From contig CAUCXT010000007.1 in assembly GCA_958446835.1 (NCBI GenBank), positions 1 through 64,000 of the forward strand: a DNA stretch of 64,000 nucleotides. The letters are read 5' to 3'. Numbering within the stretch: position 1 is the stretch's first letter; the number at the start of each line of letters is the position of its first letter. This document shows, one piece after another, positions 25,730-34,939 of the stretch. The stretch is from an uncultured Eubacterium sp. (GTDB taxonomy: Bacteria > Bacillota > Clostridia > Lachnospirales > Lachnospiraceae). The notes under the pieces are model-generated. The model worked only from the letters and a program-made list of their open reading frames with translations. It made no database searches and was not told where the DNA came from. The position numbers were made by a program, and so were the translations under genes.

Positions 25730-28069
25730 GTGCGGATGAAAAAGTGTGCGATGATATTGGCTGGCGTGATAGCGGCTGTAGGGATAATATCCGGATTTAG
25801 CGGAACAGAAGATATAAAGGCTGAGACGAAATATGAAGATATAGAGCAGTTTCCGGAGTCATATAGACAGGCATTGTATTCTATTAAAGAGATACATCCT
25901 AACTGGACATTTCAGGTGATGAATACAGGACTTGATTGGAGTACAGTTGTATATAATGAGATGAATCCGGCTACAAGAAGCCTTGTTCCTTCATATTTTG
26001 CAAGTGAATTTGTAGGTGATTATTATGGTGATGGATGGTCATGTGCCACAGAGGCTGCAGTGAACTATTACCTTGATCCGAGAAACTGGCTTACGGAGGA
26101 CTATATATTTCAGTTTGAGTTATTGTCGTACAATGCCAATACACAAGGTATTGCAACAGTGCAGAAGGTAATATCCAACTCATTTATGTCAGGCTATATA
26201 CAACCGGATCAGTACACAAACTATGAGGATATAGGTCTTACATACGCTCAGGCATTCAGCGATATTGGAAGCAGCATTGGCGTAAGCCCTGTACACCTTG
26301 CAAGCAGGGTGTATCAGGAGCAGGGAGCATCAGGCACTTCGGAGCTTATATCAGGTACATATCCGGGATATGAAGGATATTACAATTATTATAATATACA
26401 GGCATCAGGTTCTAATCGTGAGCAGATAGTTACCAACGGACTCAACGAAGCAAAGTCCGAGGGGTGGAACACAAGATATGCAGCGCTCATAGGGGGTTCG
26501 CAGAAAGTTGCCAACAGATATATACTTCGAGGGCAGGATACTCTTTATCTTCAGAAATTCGATGTCGACGGAACCTATGATGGAAGGTATTGGCATCAGT
26601 ACATGCAGAATCTTGCAGCACCATCAAATGAAGGGAGAAACGTAAAGAAAGCATACGAGAAGGCAGGAATGCTTGATGAGGCGTTTGTGTTTAAGATTCC
26701 TGTATACAACAACATGTACTATCAGGAAGGATTTTCAAAATCTAACGGTAAGACTTACTACTATGAGAAGGGTGTAATGGTTAAGGGAGAGTATCAGGTT
26801 GATGGAAAATGGTACTATTTTGACACAACAACAGGCGAGATGCTCACTGGTAAGGTGGTTCAGATAGATGATAAGAATTATTGTTATGACAAGGATGGCG
26901 TTAAGGTAATCGGTGGAATAGGTTATGCTGACGGATATTGGCATTACTGCGAGAAGGAGACAGGAGAGATTACGCTGTCTAAGGATGCCTCAGAGGTGTT
27001 CAATGCAGCGGATTATGCAAAGTATAATCAGGATGTTGTGAATGCACTTGGAACAAATGAGGAGACACTTCTTACACATTGGCTGAATTATGGAGTTTAT
27101 GAGAAGAGAAGACCATCGGAGCTGTATTCGTATGATTATTATACAGGTATATATGGTGACAATGCTGTTAAGTATGGCGACTCATCGGAAGCTGTTATAG
27201 GTAATTTTGCGATATTTGGAATGGAGAGAGGTTACTCGGGAAGCGATGAGTTTAATGTGCTTGCTTACATGACATGTAATCCGGATCTGTATGCGGCATT
27301 TGGATATAACTTTAACAGCTATTATGAGCATTATATGAATAACAGGGATAAGGAAAACAGAATCCACACAGCTGATGATAATACATACACAGGATATACC
27401 ATGGGAGCGGAGTTATTTGACCCGGCAGTGTATGCACAGAAGAATAAGGATGTTGTGAATGCACTTGGTGAAGGTGCAGGGCAGTTGTTCCTTCATTGGA
27501 TCAAGTATGGTGCATACGAGGGAAGACAGGCGAGCCTTATATATAACGGTAAATATTACATTGCAAATAACAGTGATGTGGATGAACATTATGCTGGAGA
27601 TTATATGGGTGCGCTTGTGCACTTCTACACATATGGACAGACAGAGTTCAGAAATGGAAGTACAGACTTCGATGTGCTGGGTTATGCATTAAGTAACCTT
27701 GACCTTCTGAATGCTTTTGGACAGGACGGACCAAGCTACTACAGACATTATGTACAGTATGGAATTAATGAAAATAGAAATATGTTTCGTATGGAAGACC
27801 TTGATATGTCCATGATATTTGATGCTGATTACTATATGAAGCACAACGGAGATATTGCAGGAAGCTATCCGGGAGCTGAGGGAGCACGCAGACACTTCAC
27901 ACTGTATGGTATGAAAGAGGGCAGAAGGGGAAATGATACATTTAATGTGTATGCATATAAAAACAGGTATAAGGATCTTCAGAACGCTTACGGAGACAGC
28001 CTTAACTTCTATTATATACACTATTTGAATTTTGGTTATGCGGAAGGCAGAAATGGACAGGATGAATAG
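25730..28069 (+). CDS. Secreted GH73-like N-acetylglucosaminidase with 40-residue surface repeats
   Basis: 779 residues. Signal peptide 1-31, then a glucosaminidase domain (about 35-300) with the catalytic Glu in ASRVYQEQGASG (E197) and the hallmark GYEGYYNYYNIQASG. It should cleave peptidoglycan glycan chains at the cell surface. Next come two or three YYF-type cell-wall-binding repeats (YYYEKGVMVKGEY, KWYYFDTTTGEM). From about residue 420 to the end there are about eight copies of a 40-residue motif of the form YxxxNxDVxxAxGxxxxxLxHWxxYGxxExR, alternating with EFNVxxYxxxNPDLxxAFG. The same repeat ends both large DUF5722 proteins in this locus. GTG 25730 fits GGGAGG spacing better than ATG 25736. 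Confidence 0.85.
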   Translation: MRMKKCAMILAGVIAAVGIISGFSGTEDIKAETKYEDIEQFPESYRQALYSIKEIHPNWTFQVMNTGLDWSTVVYNEMNPATRSLVPSYFASEFVGDYYGDGWSCATEAAVNYYLDPRNWLTEDYIFQFELLSYNANTQGIATVQKVISNSFMSGYIQPDQYTNYEDIGLTYAQAFSDIGSSIGVSPVHLASRVYQEQGASGTSELISGTYPGYEGYYNYYNIQASGSNREQIVTNGLNEAKSEGWNTRYAALIGGSQKVANRYILRGQDTLYLQKFDVDGTYDGRYWHQYMQNLAAPSNEGRNVKKAYEKAGMLDEAFVFKIPVYNNMYYQEGFSKSNGKTYYYEKGVMVKGEYQVDGKWYYFDTTTGEMLTGKVVQIDDKNYCYDKDGVKVIGGIGYADGYWHYCEKETGEITLSKDASEVFNAADYAKYNQDVVNALGTNEETLLTHWLNYGVYEKRRPSELYSYDYYTGIYGDNAVKYGDSSEAVIGNFAIFGMERGYSGSDEFNVLAYMTCNPDLYAAFGYNFNSYYEHYMNNRDKENRIHTADDNTYTGYTMGAELFDPAVYAQKNKDVVNALGEGAGQLFLHWIKYGAYEGRQASLIYNGKYYIANNSDVDEHYAGDYMGALVHFYTYGQTEFRNGSTDFDVLGYALSNLDLLNAFGQDGPSYYRHYVQYGINENRNMFRMEDLDMSMIFDADYYMKHNGDIAGSYPGAEGARRHFTLYGMKEGRRGNDTFNVYAYKNRYKDLQNAYGDSLNFYYIHYLNFGYAEGRNGQDE
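26989..28064 (+). repeat. Repeat-coding region (40-residue motif) of the glucosaminidase
   Basis: Encodes the C-terminal repeats. They are more divergent here (E-R endings as EKRR, EGRQ, EFRN, ENRN, EGRR, EGRN) than in the DUF5722 proteins, which suggests an older array. Confidence 0.7.
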
Positions 28070-29486
28070 AAAGAAAATATTGGCATCCGTGTTACTTGGT
28101 ATAATATGCGTAGTTGCCAACCTGTCGATTATATTTAATGACAGGAAACTTATATTAAATGATTACACAATGAATATTGCCATGGAGATAGACAGTAATA
28201 TGAGTGGAGAGCTCCAAATGTTCTACTCTTCCAGGAACAATTATACCAAGGATTGCTTTACGGCGGATAGAGTAAAGACTATTGCTGTTGAAAAGGGGTA
28301 TAATGGCAAGATTGATTTTGATGTTAATGCGGGCAGCCGCTTTGTAAGGCTGGACTTTCCTGAGAAGACGAATGCACAGCTGACATTGCACAGCATGACA
28401 ATCAAGCTTAATGGCGTGCAGAGAGATGTTGCAGCAGATGAGCTTGCAAGTCGCATTATAGCTTACAATCAGTTAGAGCAGTGTGCAGTTAATGGTGGAA
28501 CGCTTTGTATTACTACGCAGGATACTGACGGATATATTGTAATAGGAATCGGCGATATTGTAGATGAGATTGCCCAGGCATCTTCAAGGGGAATATATAA
28601 TATAGTGTTAAAGGTTGCAGCATGTATTGTTATAGATCTGTTATATGTGCTTTTCTTGTTCAATCGGGAGCGCATATATGGATATATATATGATATTGTG
28701 AGTAACAGGGCACTGGTGATAAGATTGTCTAAGAATGACTTAAAGAGCAGATTCGCAGGTTCATATCTTGGAGTAATCTGGTCATTTATACAGCCTGTTG
28801 TGACAGTGCTTGTATACTGGTTTGTGTTTCAGGTGGGATTCAGATCGTCGGATGTGGTAAATTCATCAGGTGTGACAGTTCCTTTTATATTGTGGTTTAT
28901 AGCGGGACTTGTTCCATGGTTCTATTATTCAGACACATGGAGTATGGCAACCAATGTTCTGCTTGAGTACAGCTATCTTGTAAAAAAGGTTGTGTTTAAC
29001 ATAGATATACTTCCACTTGTCAAGATGTTGTCGGGCCTTATAATACATGTATTTTTCGTAGGCCTTATACTTGTGCTGTATACGGTCTATGGTATGTTTC
29101 CGGGAATTATAGTGGTGCAGCTTTTGTATTATTCGTTGTGCATGTTTGTGATGATACTTGGACAGGCTTATCTTACAAGCTCCTGTGTGATATTTTTCAG
29201 AGATCTCACACAGTTTATCAATATATGGCTGCAGCTTGGAATATGGATGACGCCTATCATGTGGAATATAGATACAATAGGTATATCGGGAATGGTTAAG
29301 ACGATATTTAAGCTTAATCCTATGTACTACATAGTGCAGGGATATAGGGATACGCTTATAAATGGAGTATGGTTCTGGCAAAGACCGGAGCTTACGCTTT
29401 ATTTCTGGATATTTACAGTAGGGGTATTTGTGCTTGGCAGAGTGGTGTTTAAGAGGTTAAAACCGCATTTTGCCGATATTTTGTAG
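28053..29486 (+). CDS. ABC-2 glycan exporter permease with extracytoplasmic domain
   Basis: About 477 residues. The C-terminal 260 residues are an O-antigen/teichoic-acid type permease (Wzm/TagG family): SKNDLKSRFAGSYLGVIWSF, FQPVVTVLVYWFVF-like helix, LVPWFYYSDTW, LNPMYYIVQGYRD. Unusually it begins with its own membrane helix and about 160 outward-facing polar residues before the permease core. With the ATPase that follows it should export a lipid-linked glycan. The start overlaps the end of the glucosaminidase gene; ATG 28053 is behind GGAAGG, and ATG 28062 is also possible. Tight coupling implies one operon. Confidence 0.88.
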   Translation: MDRMNRKKILASVLLGIICVVANLSIIFNDRKLILNDYTMNIAMEIDSNMSGELQMFYSSRNNYTKDCFTADRVKTIAVEKGYNGKIDFDVNAGSRFVRLDFPEKTNAQLTLHSMTIKLNGVQRDVAADELASRIIAYNQLEQCAVNGGTLCITTQDTDGYIVIGIGDIVDEIAQASSRGIYNIVLKVAACIVIDLLYVLFLFNRERIYGYIYDIVSNRALVIRLSKNDLKSRFAGSYLGVIWSFIQPVVTVLVYWFVFQVGFRSSDVVNSSGVTVPFILWFIAGLVPWFYYSDTWSMATNVLLEYSYLVKKVVFNIDILPLVKMLSGLIIHVFFVGLILVLYTVYGMFPGIIVVQLLYYSLCMFVMILGQAYLTSSCVIFFRDLTQFINIWLQLGIWMTPIMWNIDTIGISGMVKTIFKLNPMYYIVQGYRDTLINGVWFWQRPELTLYFWIFTVGVFVLGRVVFKRLKPHFADIL

Positions 29487-29500
29487 AGTTATGAGGTCAG

Positions 29501-30811
29501 ATGATGAGAAGTGATGATGTTGCTATAGGTGTGTACAATGTCAGTAAGATGTACAAGCTGTATGACAATCCCAAGGACAGATTCAAGGAGTCATTGGGAC
29601 TCACAAGAAAGAAGTGCTACAAGGAAAAGTATGCACTCAATAATGTGAGCTTCGAGGTTAAAAAGGGAGAGACGGTCGGAATAATAGGAACCAATGGTTC
29701 GGGTAAGTCCACAATACTTAAAATTATTACAGGTGTGCTAAATCAGACTGACGGAGAGGTTGATATCAGAGGACGTATATCTGCACTGCTTGAGCTGGGT
29801 GCCGGTTTTAATATGGAGTACACAGGAATAGAAAATGTGTATCTTAATGGTTCGATGATAGGATATACGAAGGAAGAGATAGATGCGAAGCTTGAAGATA
29901 TCTTGAAGTTCGCGGATATCGGCGACTATGTGTATCAGCCGGTAAAGACATATTCAAGTGGTATGTTCGTAAGGCTTGCATTCGCTGTGGCTATCAATAT
30001 TGACCCGGAGATTCTTATTGTGGATGAAGCACTGTCAGTCGGAGATGTTTTCTTCCAGGCGAAATGTTACCATAAGTTCGAGGAGTTTAAGAAACTTGGA
30101 AAGACAATACTGTTTGTTAGCCATGATCTTGGCAGTGTCAATAAATACTGTGACAGAGTCATACTTCTGAATAAGGGTGTTAAACTCTCGGAGGGAAGTC
30201 CTTCCCAGATAATAGATATATATAAGAAGATTCTTGTAAATCAGCTTGATGACAGTAATAATGGATTTGTCCATAAGACACAGGGTGAAAATTCAACAGC
30301 AGAATCGGCAGGCAGTGAGCAGGCAGAGACGAGGAATAGACTATGGAAAAGTAATTATGAACTAAATCCTTCGCTGCAGGAGTATGGCAATAAGAAGGCG
30401 GAGATAGAGGATTTTGCCATTATGGATTCTAAGGGAGCATACACAAGCTGTGTCAGCAAGTTTCAGGATTTCAGTATCAAGATGAAGGTGCGTTTCCATG
30501 AGGTGATGACTAACCCGATATTTGCGTTTACAATCAAGAATCTGCGTGGAACAGACCTTACGGGCACGAATACAATGTATGAGAAAGTATTTATAGATGT
30601 GACGGAGGCAGGCAGCGAGAAGACAGTGACATTCACACAGAGGATGAACCTTCAAGGTGGAGAATATCTTATATCGCTTGGGTGTACCGGTTACAGTGGA
30701 GAAAACTTCGAAGTATACCACAGAATGTATGATGTATGTACAATAACAGTTATTTCGGAGAAAGATACAGTAGGATTTTTCGATATGGATTCCAAAGTTA
30801 AGGTGGAATAG
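29501..30811 (+). CDS. Wzt-like ABC ATPase with C-terminal glycan-binding domain
   Basis: 436 residues. Walker A GTNGSGKST (63-71), signature YSSGM (151-155), Walker B ILIVDE (171-176), H-loop FVSHD. Residues beyond about 290 form an extra domain resembling Wzt_C, which in O-antigen exporters recognises the non-reducing end of the finished polymer. That end is often marked by methylation, and a methyltransferase gene follows immediately here. Partner of the permease 14 nt upstream. Confidence 0.9.
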   Translation: MMRSDDVAIGVYNVSKMYKLYDNPKDRFKESLGLTRKKCYKEKYALNNVSFEVKKGETVGIIGTNGSGKSTILKIITGVLNQTDGEVDIRGRISALLELGAGFNMEYTGIENVYLNGSMIGYTKEEIDAKLEDILKFADIGDYVYQPVKTYSSGMFVRLAFAVAINIDPEILIVDEALSVGDVFFQAKCYHKFEEFKKLGKTILFVSHDLGSVNKYCDRVILLNKGVKLSEGSPSQIIDIYKKILVNQLDDSNNGFVHKTQGENSTAESAGSEQAETRNRLWKSNYELNPSLQEYGNKKAEIEDFAIMDSKGAYTSCVSKFQDFSIKMKVRFHEVMTNPIFAFTIKNLRGTDLTGTNTMYEKVFIDVTEAGSEKTVTFTQRMNLQGGEYLISLGCTGYSGENFEVYHRMYDVCTITVISEKDTVGFFDMDSKVKVE

Positions 30812-30823
30812 AAAGGGTTATCT

Positions 30824-31738
30824 GTGGAAAAATATATCGGTGGAGTTAAACTCAACTATGACAATTATCCGGGGAAGGATTATTACAGTGACGGAAGTAT
30901 AGAGGATGTGCTTCTTGATATTGTGAAGAATCATGAGGAGCAAGAGTTTAATTCTATAATTGATGAAAAAAAATCATGGGCGGTCATGTATCACCTTTCG
31001 GATATAAGACAGAATATAGTAGAATGGCTTCAGATTGAAAATACAGCGGAGATACTTGAAATCGGATCAGGATGCGGGGCAATAACAGGGGCTCTTGCGC
31101 GCAAGGCAAAGAGTGTTACCTGCATTGAACTTTCTGAAAAACGAAGCATGATAAATGCTTATAGAAATAAGAAATATGACAATATAGAGATACTTCTTGG
31201 CAACTTTGAGCAGGTAGAAGCGAAACTTGAAAAACAGTATGATGTTGTCACTTTGATTGGAGTACTTGAATATGGAGGGTTATACATTCATTCGGATAAG
31301 CCGTATCTTGAGTTTGTAAAAACAGCGAGGCGTCATGTGAAGCCGGGGGGAAGACTTATAATAGCTATTGAGAATAAGTATGGTCTTAAGTATTTTGCAG
31401 GTTGCAGTGAAGATCATGTAGCGAGATGTTTTGCCGGAATAGAAGGATACAATGAGGGTGACAATGTAAGAACGTTTTCAAGAAAAGGACTTGAGAGGCT
31501 TGTTTTGGATGCAGGTTTTAGCAGGGCGCGCTTTTTCTATCCTTATCCCGACTATAAGCTTCCGACAACCATATATTCTGATGAATGGCTTCCAAAGGCA
31601 GGCGAACTAAAAAACAATAATCGTAATTATGACAATGACAGAATGAAGCTTTTTGATGAGGACAGGGCATTTGAACAGATTGTGGAGGAGGGGATGTTCC
31701 CTTTCTTTTCTAATTCGTTTCTCGTGGAATGCGAGTAA
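30824..31738 (+). CDS. SAM-dependent methyltransferase, probably glycan terminal
   Basis: 304 residues with a class I SAM fold: AEILEIGSGCGAITGALA (motif I), CIELSEKR, and VKPGGRLIIAIENKYG. It sits between the Wzt-like ATPase and a kinase-like/GT8 fusion, so it may methylate the end of the exported chain and thus set its length, as WbdD-type enzymes do. That role is inference. GTG start behind GAAAGGG. Confidence 0.8.
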   Translation: MEKYIGGVKLNYDNYPGKDYYSDGSIEDVLLDIVKNHEEQEFNSIIDEKKSWAVMYHLSDIRQNIVEWLQIENTAEILEIGSGCGAITGALARKAKSVTCIELSEKRSMINAYRNKKYDNIEILLGNFEQVEAKLEKQYDVVTLIGVLEYGGLYIHSDKPYLEFVKTARRHVKPGGRLIIAIENKYGLKYFAGCSEDHVARCFAGIEGYNEGDNVRTFSRKGLERLVLDAGFSRARFFYPYPDYKLPTTIYSDEWLPKAGELKNNNRNYDNDRMKLFDEDRAFEQIVEEGMFPFFSNSFLVECE

Positions 31739-31756
31739 GTAAGAGTGGAGAATGAT

Positions 31757-33973
31757 ATGGGAAGGATAATTTTTTCAAAATATTCCAATGACAGGGACAG
31801 ACGGTTTGCGATAAGGACGGATATTGTTCAGAAGGGTGATGGTGAGCAGTCAGGGAAAAGGGTTGAAAAACATGCGATGTTTCCTGAGGGAAGAGAACAC
31901 TTAGAGAGACAGAGCAGATATTATAGGGAATATTCGGATAGATATAATCAAGTGGGGCTTAAGCTGGCAGGGGCTTACATGAATGATGAAGAATTGAAAG
32001 AGGGTATTCTGCAGTATCAGTTCATAGACGGAGAGAGTGTAAGCGATATAATAGATAATTTGATAGACTGTGGAAGCTATGATGGTGCGGCTGATTTACT
32101 GATGGCTTTCTGCGACAGGATAAGACGGTTATATTCCCCGGACGTATGGAAGAACTCGGAACAGTTTGAAAATGTGTTCGGAACAGTGGATTTTGGAAAT
32201 ATTGAGCAGGAAAGGCTTATGGGCTGCTCATTTGCAGATATTGATCTGGTGCCCGAGAATGTTATAGTGTCAGGTGATGAGGAGTATGTAACGGACTATG
32301 AGTGGGTATTTGATTTTTCTTTACCTGCGGATTATGTGGTGTACAGGGCAATTCGTACATATATATATTCAGGGGGAAAGAGAAATGCACTTTTACAATA
32401 CAATCTTTATGAACGCGCAGGAATAACGAGTGAGATTAGATGCATATTTGATTATATGGAGTCGAATTTTCAGAAGTATGTCAAGGGCAGCAGAGTGACG
32501 GCGGCAGAACTGTACGAGGGTATAGGCAAGCCTGTTTATTACGGAGAAGAGCTCATGGAGCTTGGAAGAAGGAATGAACAACAGTATCTTCCTATAGTAT
32601 ATCTAGATTATGGCGAAGGATTTTCTGAAGATAACAAGATTGTATATAAGCGTTATGACAGGCGATATGAGATAGAGCTTACACATGATATTAAGCGTGT
32701 GAGATTTGACCCAAGGAGTATGCCGTGTGTACTTACGGGGATACAGTTGTGTGGATGCATGATAGATGAACAGTCACCGGAGATATCGGGAAATGGTGAA
32801 TGGTATGACACGGAGCTTGTGTTTAAGACGGATGACCCCCAGCTCATAGTTGATAACCCTTGGCGCTATGCAGAGAATGGAAAACTTGCGATAGAGCTGC
32901 ATATTGATAAGATAACGAAGGATTATCCTGATAAGGTGGAGCTCCCTCCAAGGACAAGGGCAGACATCTTGTACCAGTTTGATGAGAGATATGCGCCTTA
33001 TGCAGGTGTATCAATCACATCGCTGTTTGAAAACAACAAACATATCGACGATATAAATATATATATACTGGGTGATGGACTTAGCGATGACAGCATCGAA
33101 AGGCTTTCTAAGACGGCAGATAGCTATGGGAGAAGCATAAACTATCTTGACACTAATAAACTTATTGATATGATGAAAGAGCTTGGCATACCTACTTACC
33201 GAGGATCGTACACAGCGAATTTTAAACTGTTTGTACCTATGGTTCTTACGGAAAATATACAGAAACTGTTGTATATAGACAGTGACACGGTGGTGACAGG
33301 AGACATACTGCCGCTTTTTGAAATGTCTATGAATGGAATGCCTGTTGGCATGTCGCTTGATTCGCTTGGAGTAAAGCATAAGGCACTTATAGGTTTATCA
33401 GAGAAGGAAGGATACTACAATACAGGCGTTATGCTGTTTGATCTTGAAGAATGGAAAAAGCAGATGTGCACGGAGAGGATTATTGAGCATGTGCAGAATG
33501 TTAGAGCACATTACATGTCACCGGATCAGGATCTCGCAAATGTAGTGCTGAGTCAGAAGATATACAGACTTGGTGCAGAGTACAATGTTCAGCCAATTCA
33601 TATAGTCTATGATTATGAGCTGTATGTAAAGAACTTTGGACAGCATGGGTATTACAGTGCGGAAGAGATTAATTCAGCGGTGGAGAAGCCGGTTATAATC
33701 CACTTCTTCCGGTTTCTTGGACAGTTTCCGTGGGATAGGGCATCAGTTCACCCGGATACCGGAATATTCGACCAATATCTTGGAATGTCCGAATGGAGCG
33801 ATTACAGCAAGACTGGGTCTAGAAACAGCGGAATTGTTTTTAAGATTGAACGGTGGCTATACAGGCACCTTGATAAGAAGACATTCTTAAAGATATTTAA
33901 GCTGAATTATGATATATTCATAAAAAAGGCGGAGAAAAACTCAAGAAATAATAAGAATGATGGGAATATGTAG
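31757..33973 (+). CDS. Kinase-like domain fused to GT8 glycosyltransferase
   Basis: 738 residues from ATG 31757 (GTG 31745 is less likely; GGAG lies 6 nt before the ATG). The N-terminal 280 residues look like an aminoglycoside-phosphotransferase/protein-kinase fold: FADIDLVPENVIV (catalytic-loop D and N) then VTDYEWVFDF (metal-binding D). About 440-720 is a family 8 transferase with the DxD in LLYIDSDTVVTGDI, YNTGVMLFDL and a late VIIHFF. A methyltransferase and a kinase next to each other recall the WbdD chain terminator, here split and with a GT8 attached. Probably cytoplasmic, acting on the lipid-linked chain before export. Confidence 0.75.
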   Translation: MGRIIFSKYSNDRDRRFAIRTDIVQKGDGEQSGKRVEKHAMFPEGREHLERQSRYYREYSDRYNQVGLKLAGAYMNDEELKEGILQYQFIDGESVSDIIDNLIDCGSYDGAADLLMAFCDRIRRLYSPDVWKNSEQFENVFGTVDFGNIEQERLMGCSFADIDLVPENVIVSGDEEYVTDYEWVFDFSLPADYVVYRAIRTYIYSGGKRNALLQYNLYERAGITSEIRCIFDYMESNFQKYVKGSRVTAAELYEGIGKPVYYGEELMELGRRNEQQYLPIVYLDYGEGFSEDNKIVYKRYDRRYEIELTHDIKRVRFDPRSMPCVLTGIQLCGCMIDEQSPEISGNGEWYDTELVFKTDDPQLIVDNPWRYAENGKLAIELHIDKITKDYPDKVELPPRTRADILYQFDERYAPYAGVSITSLFENNKHIDDINIYILGDGLSDDSIERLSKTADSYGRSINYLDTNKLIDMMKELGIPTYRGSYTANFKLFVPMVLTENIQKLLYIDSDTVVTGDILPLFEMSMNGMPVGMSLDSLGVKHKALIGLSEKEGYYNTGVMLFDLEEWKKQMCTERIIEHVQNVRAHYMSPDQDLANVVLSQKIYRLGAEYNVQPIHIVYDYELYVKNFGQHGYYSAEEINSAVEKPVIIHFFRFLGQFPWDRASVHPDTGIFDQYLGMSEWSDYSKTGSRNSGIVFKIERWLYRHLDKKTFLKIFKLNYDIFIKKAEKNSRNNKNDGNM

Positions 33974-34828
33974 ATGGGTGACAGGTTTGGATTCGTAATT
34001 CTTAATTATGGAACTATGGATGAGACGATAGAATGTGTACGGTCCATAGGGAAGCACGTCAAAGAAGAGCATGAGATAGTTATAATTGATAATGCATCAC
34101 CGGATGGCTCGGGTGAAGCACTCAGGCAGTCATATAGCGATATCAGTAACATAAAGGTTATTGTAAACGAGGGCAATTTAGGATATGCGTGCGGAAACAA
34201 TGTCGGAATTGCCAGAGCAAGACAGGATGGATGCAGTTATGTGGTAGTGCTTAACAGCGACACCAGACTTATGCAGGATGAGTTCTGTGAGATAGTCAGG
34301 AGAGAGTATATTAAAAAAAAATATGCAGTCATTGGTCCGGAGATTTATAAGCAAGGGCAAGCGAGCTGCGATAATCCCGGCAGGGACAGGGCTATGAGCA
34401 ATAAGAAGCTTCATGCGTTTATATTTATGAACCGTGTGCTGCTTGCACTCAGCTATATATCACTAGACGCTGCGTTCAACAGAATTTTTAATGCGTATGT
34501 CGAGTCTAAGAAATCAGATATACATATAAAAGATAATGTCGAGAATGTGGCTCTGCATGGATGCTGCCTTGTGTTCACACCGGTGTATTTTGAACGGTTT
34601 AGAGGTTTTGATAATAGAACATATATGTATATGGAGGAGGATGTACTGTACCATCATCTCCTGAAGGCAGGGCTGGTGCCGGCGTATGTTCCGCAGCTTC
34701 ACATTGAACACCTAGAGGAAGCGGCTACAAACAAGGTGTTTTCCGGTGTTCAGAAAAGACGTTTCAAATACAGAAATTACATAAAATCATCAAAAGTTAT
34801 GCTTGCAATTGACAAAGAGAGGACATAA
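33974..34828 (+). CDS. GT2 glycosyltransferase (rhamnosyltransferase-like)
   Basis: 284 residues, GT-A fold: VILNYGTMDETIECVRSI, IIDNASPDGSG, NLGYACGNNVGI and VVLNSDTRL (metal-binding NSD). A later MYMEEDVLYHHLL acid pair fits the catalytic base. Belongs to the WbbL-like rhamnosyltransferases that extend surface glycans. Its ATG directly follows the stop codon of the GT8 fusion, so it is the last gene of the export operon. A hairpin overlaps its stop. Confidence 0.87.
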   Translation: MGDRFGFVILNYGTMDETIECVRSIGKHVKEEHEIVIIDNASPDGSGEALRQSYSDISNIKVIVNEGNLGYACGNNVGIARARQDGCSYVVVLNSDTRLMQDEFCEIVRREYIKKKYAVIGPEIYKQGQASCDNPGRDRAMSNKKLHAFIFMNRVLLALSYISLDAAFNRIFNAYVESKKSDIHIKDNVENVALHGCCLVFTPVYFERFRGFDNRTYMYMEEDVLYHHLLKAGLVPAYVPQLHIEHLEEAATNKVFSGVQKRRFKYRNYIKSSKVMLAIDKERT

Positions 34829-34859
34829 GTGTATCATATTTTTATGGGACTTATGTCCT
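34820..34859 (+). terminator. Hairpin at the end of the export operon
   Basis: AGGACATAAGT (34820-34830) pairs perfectly with ACTTATGTCCT (34849-34859) and includes the stop codon of the GT2 gene. No long T run follows, so it may be a weak terminator or an mRNA stabiliser. Confidence 0.4.
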
Positions 34860-34939
34860 AGTTTATGTGTAAATGAGTGGTCGCAGGAGGGAAGTTTTGC
34901 GATTGCTTATTACTAAATAAGAAAGGGAGAGAAAGCAGA

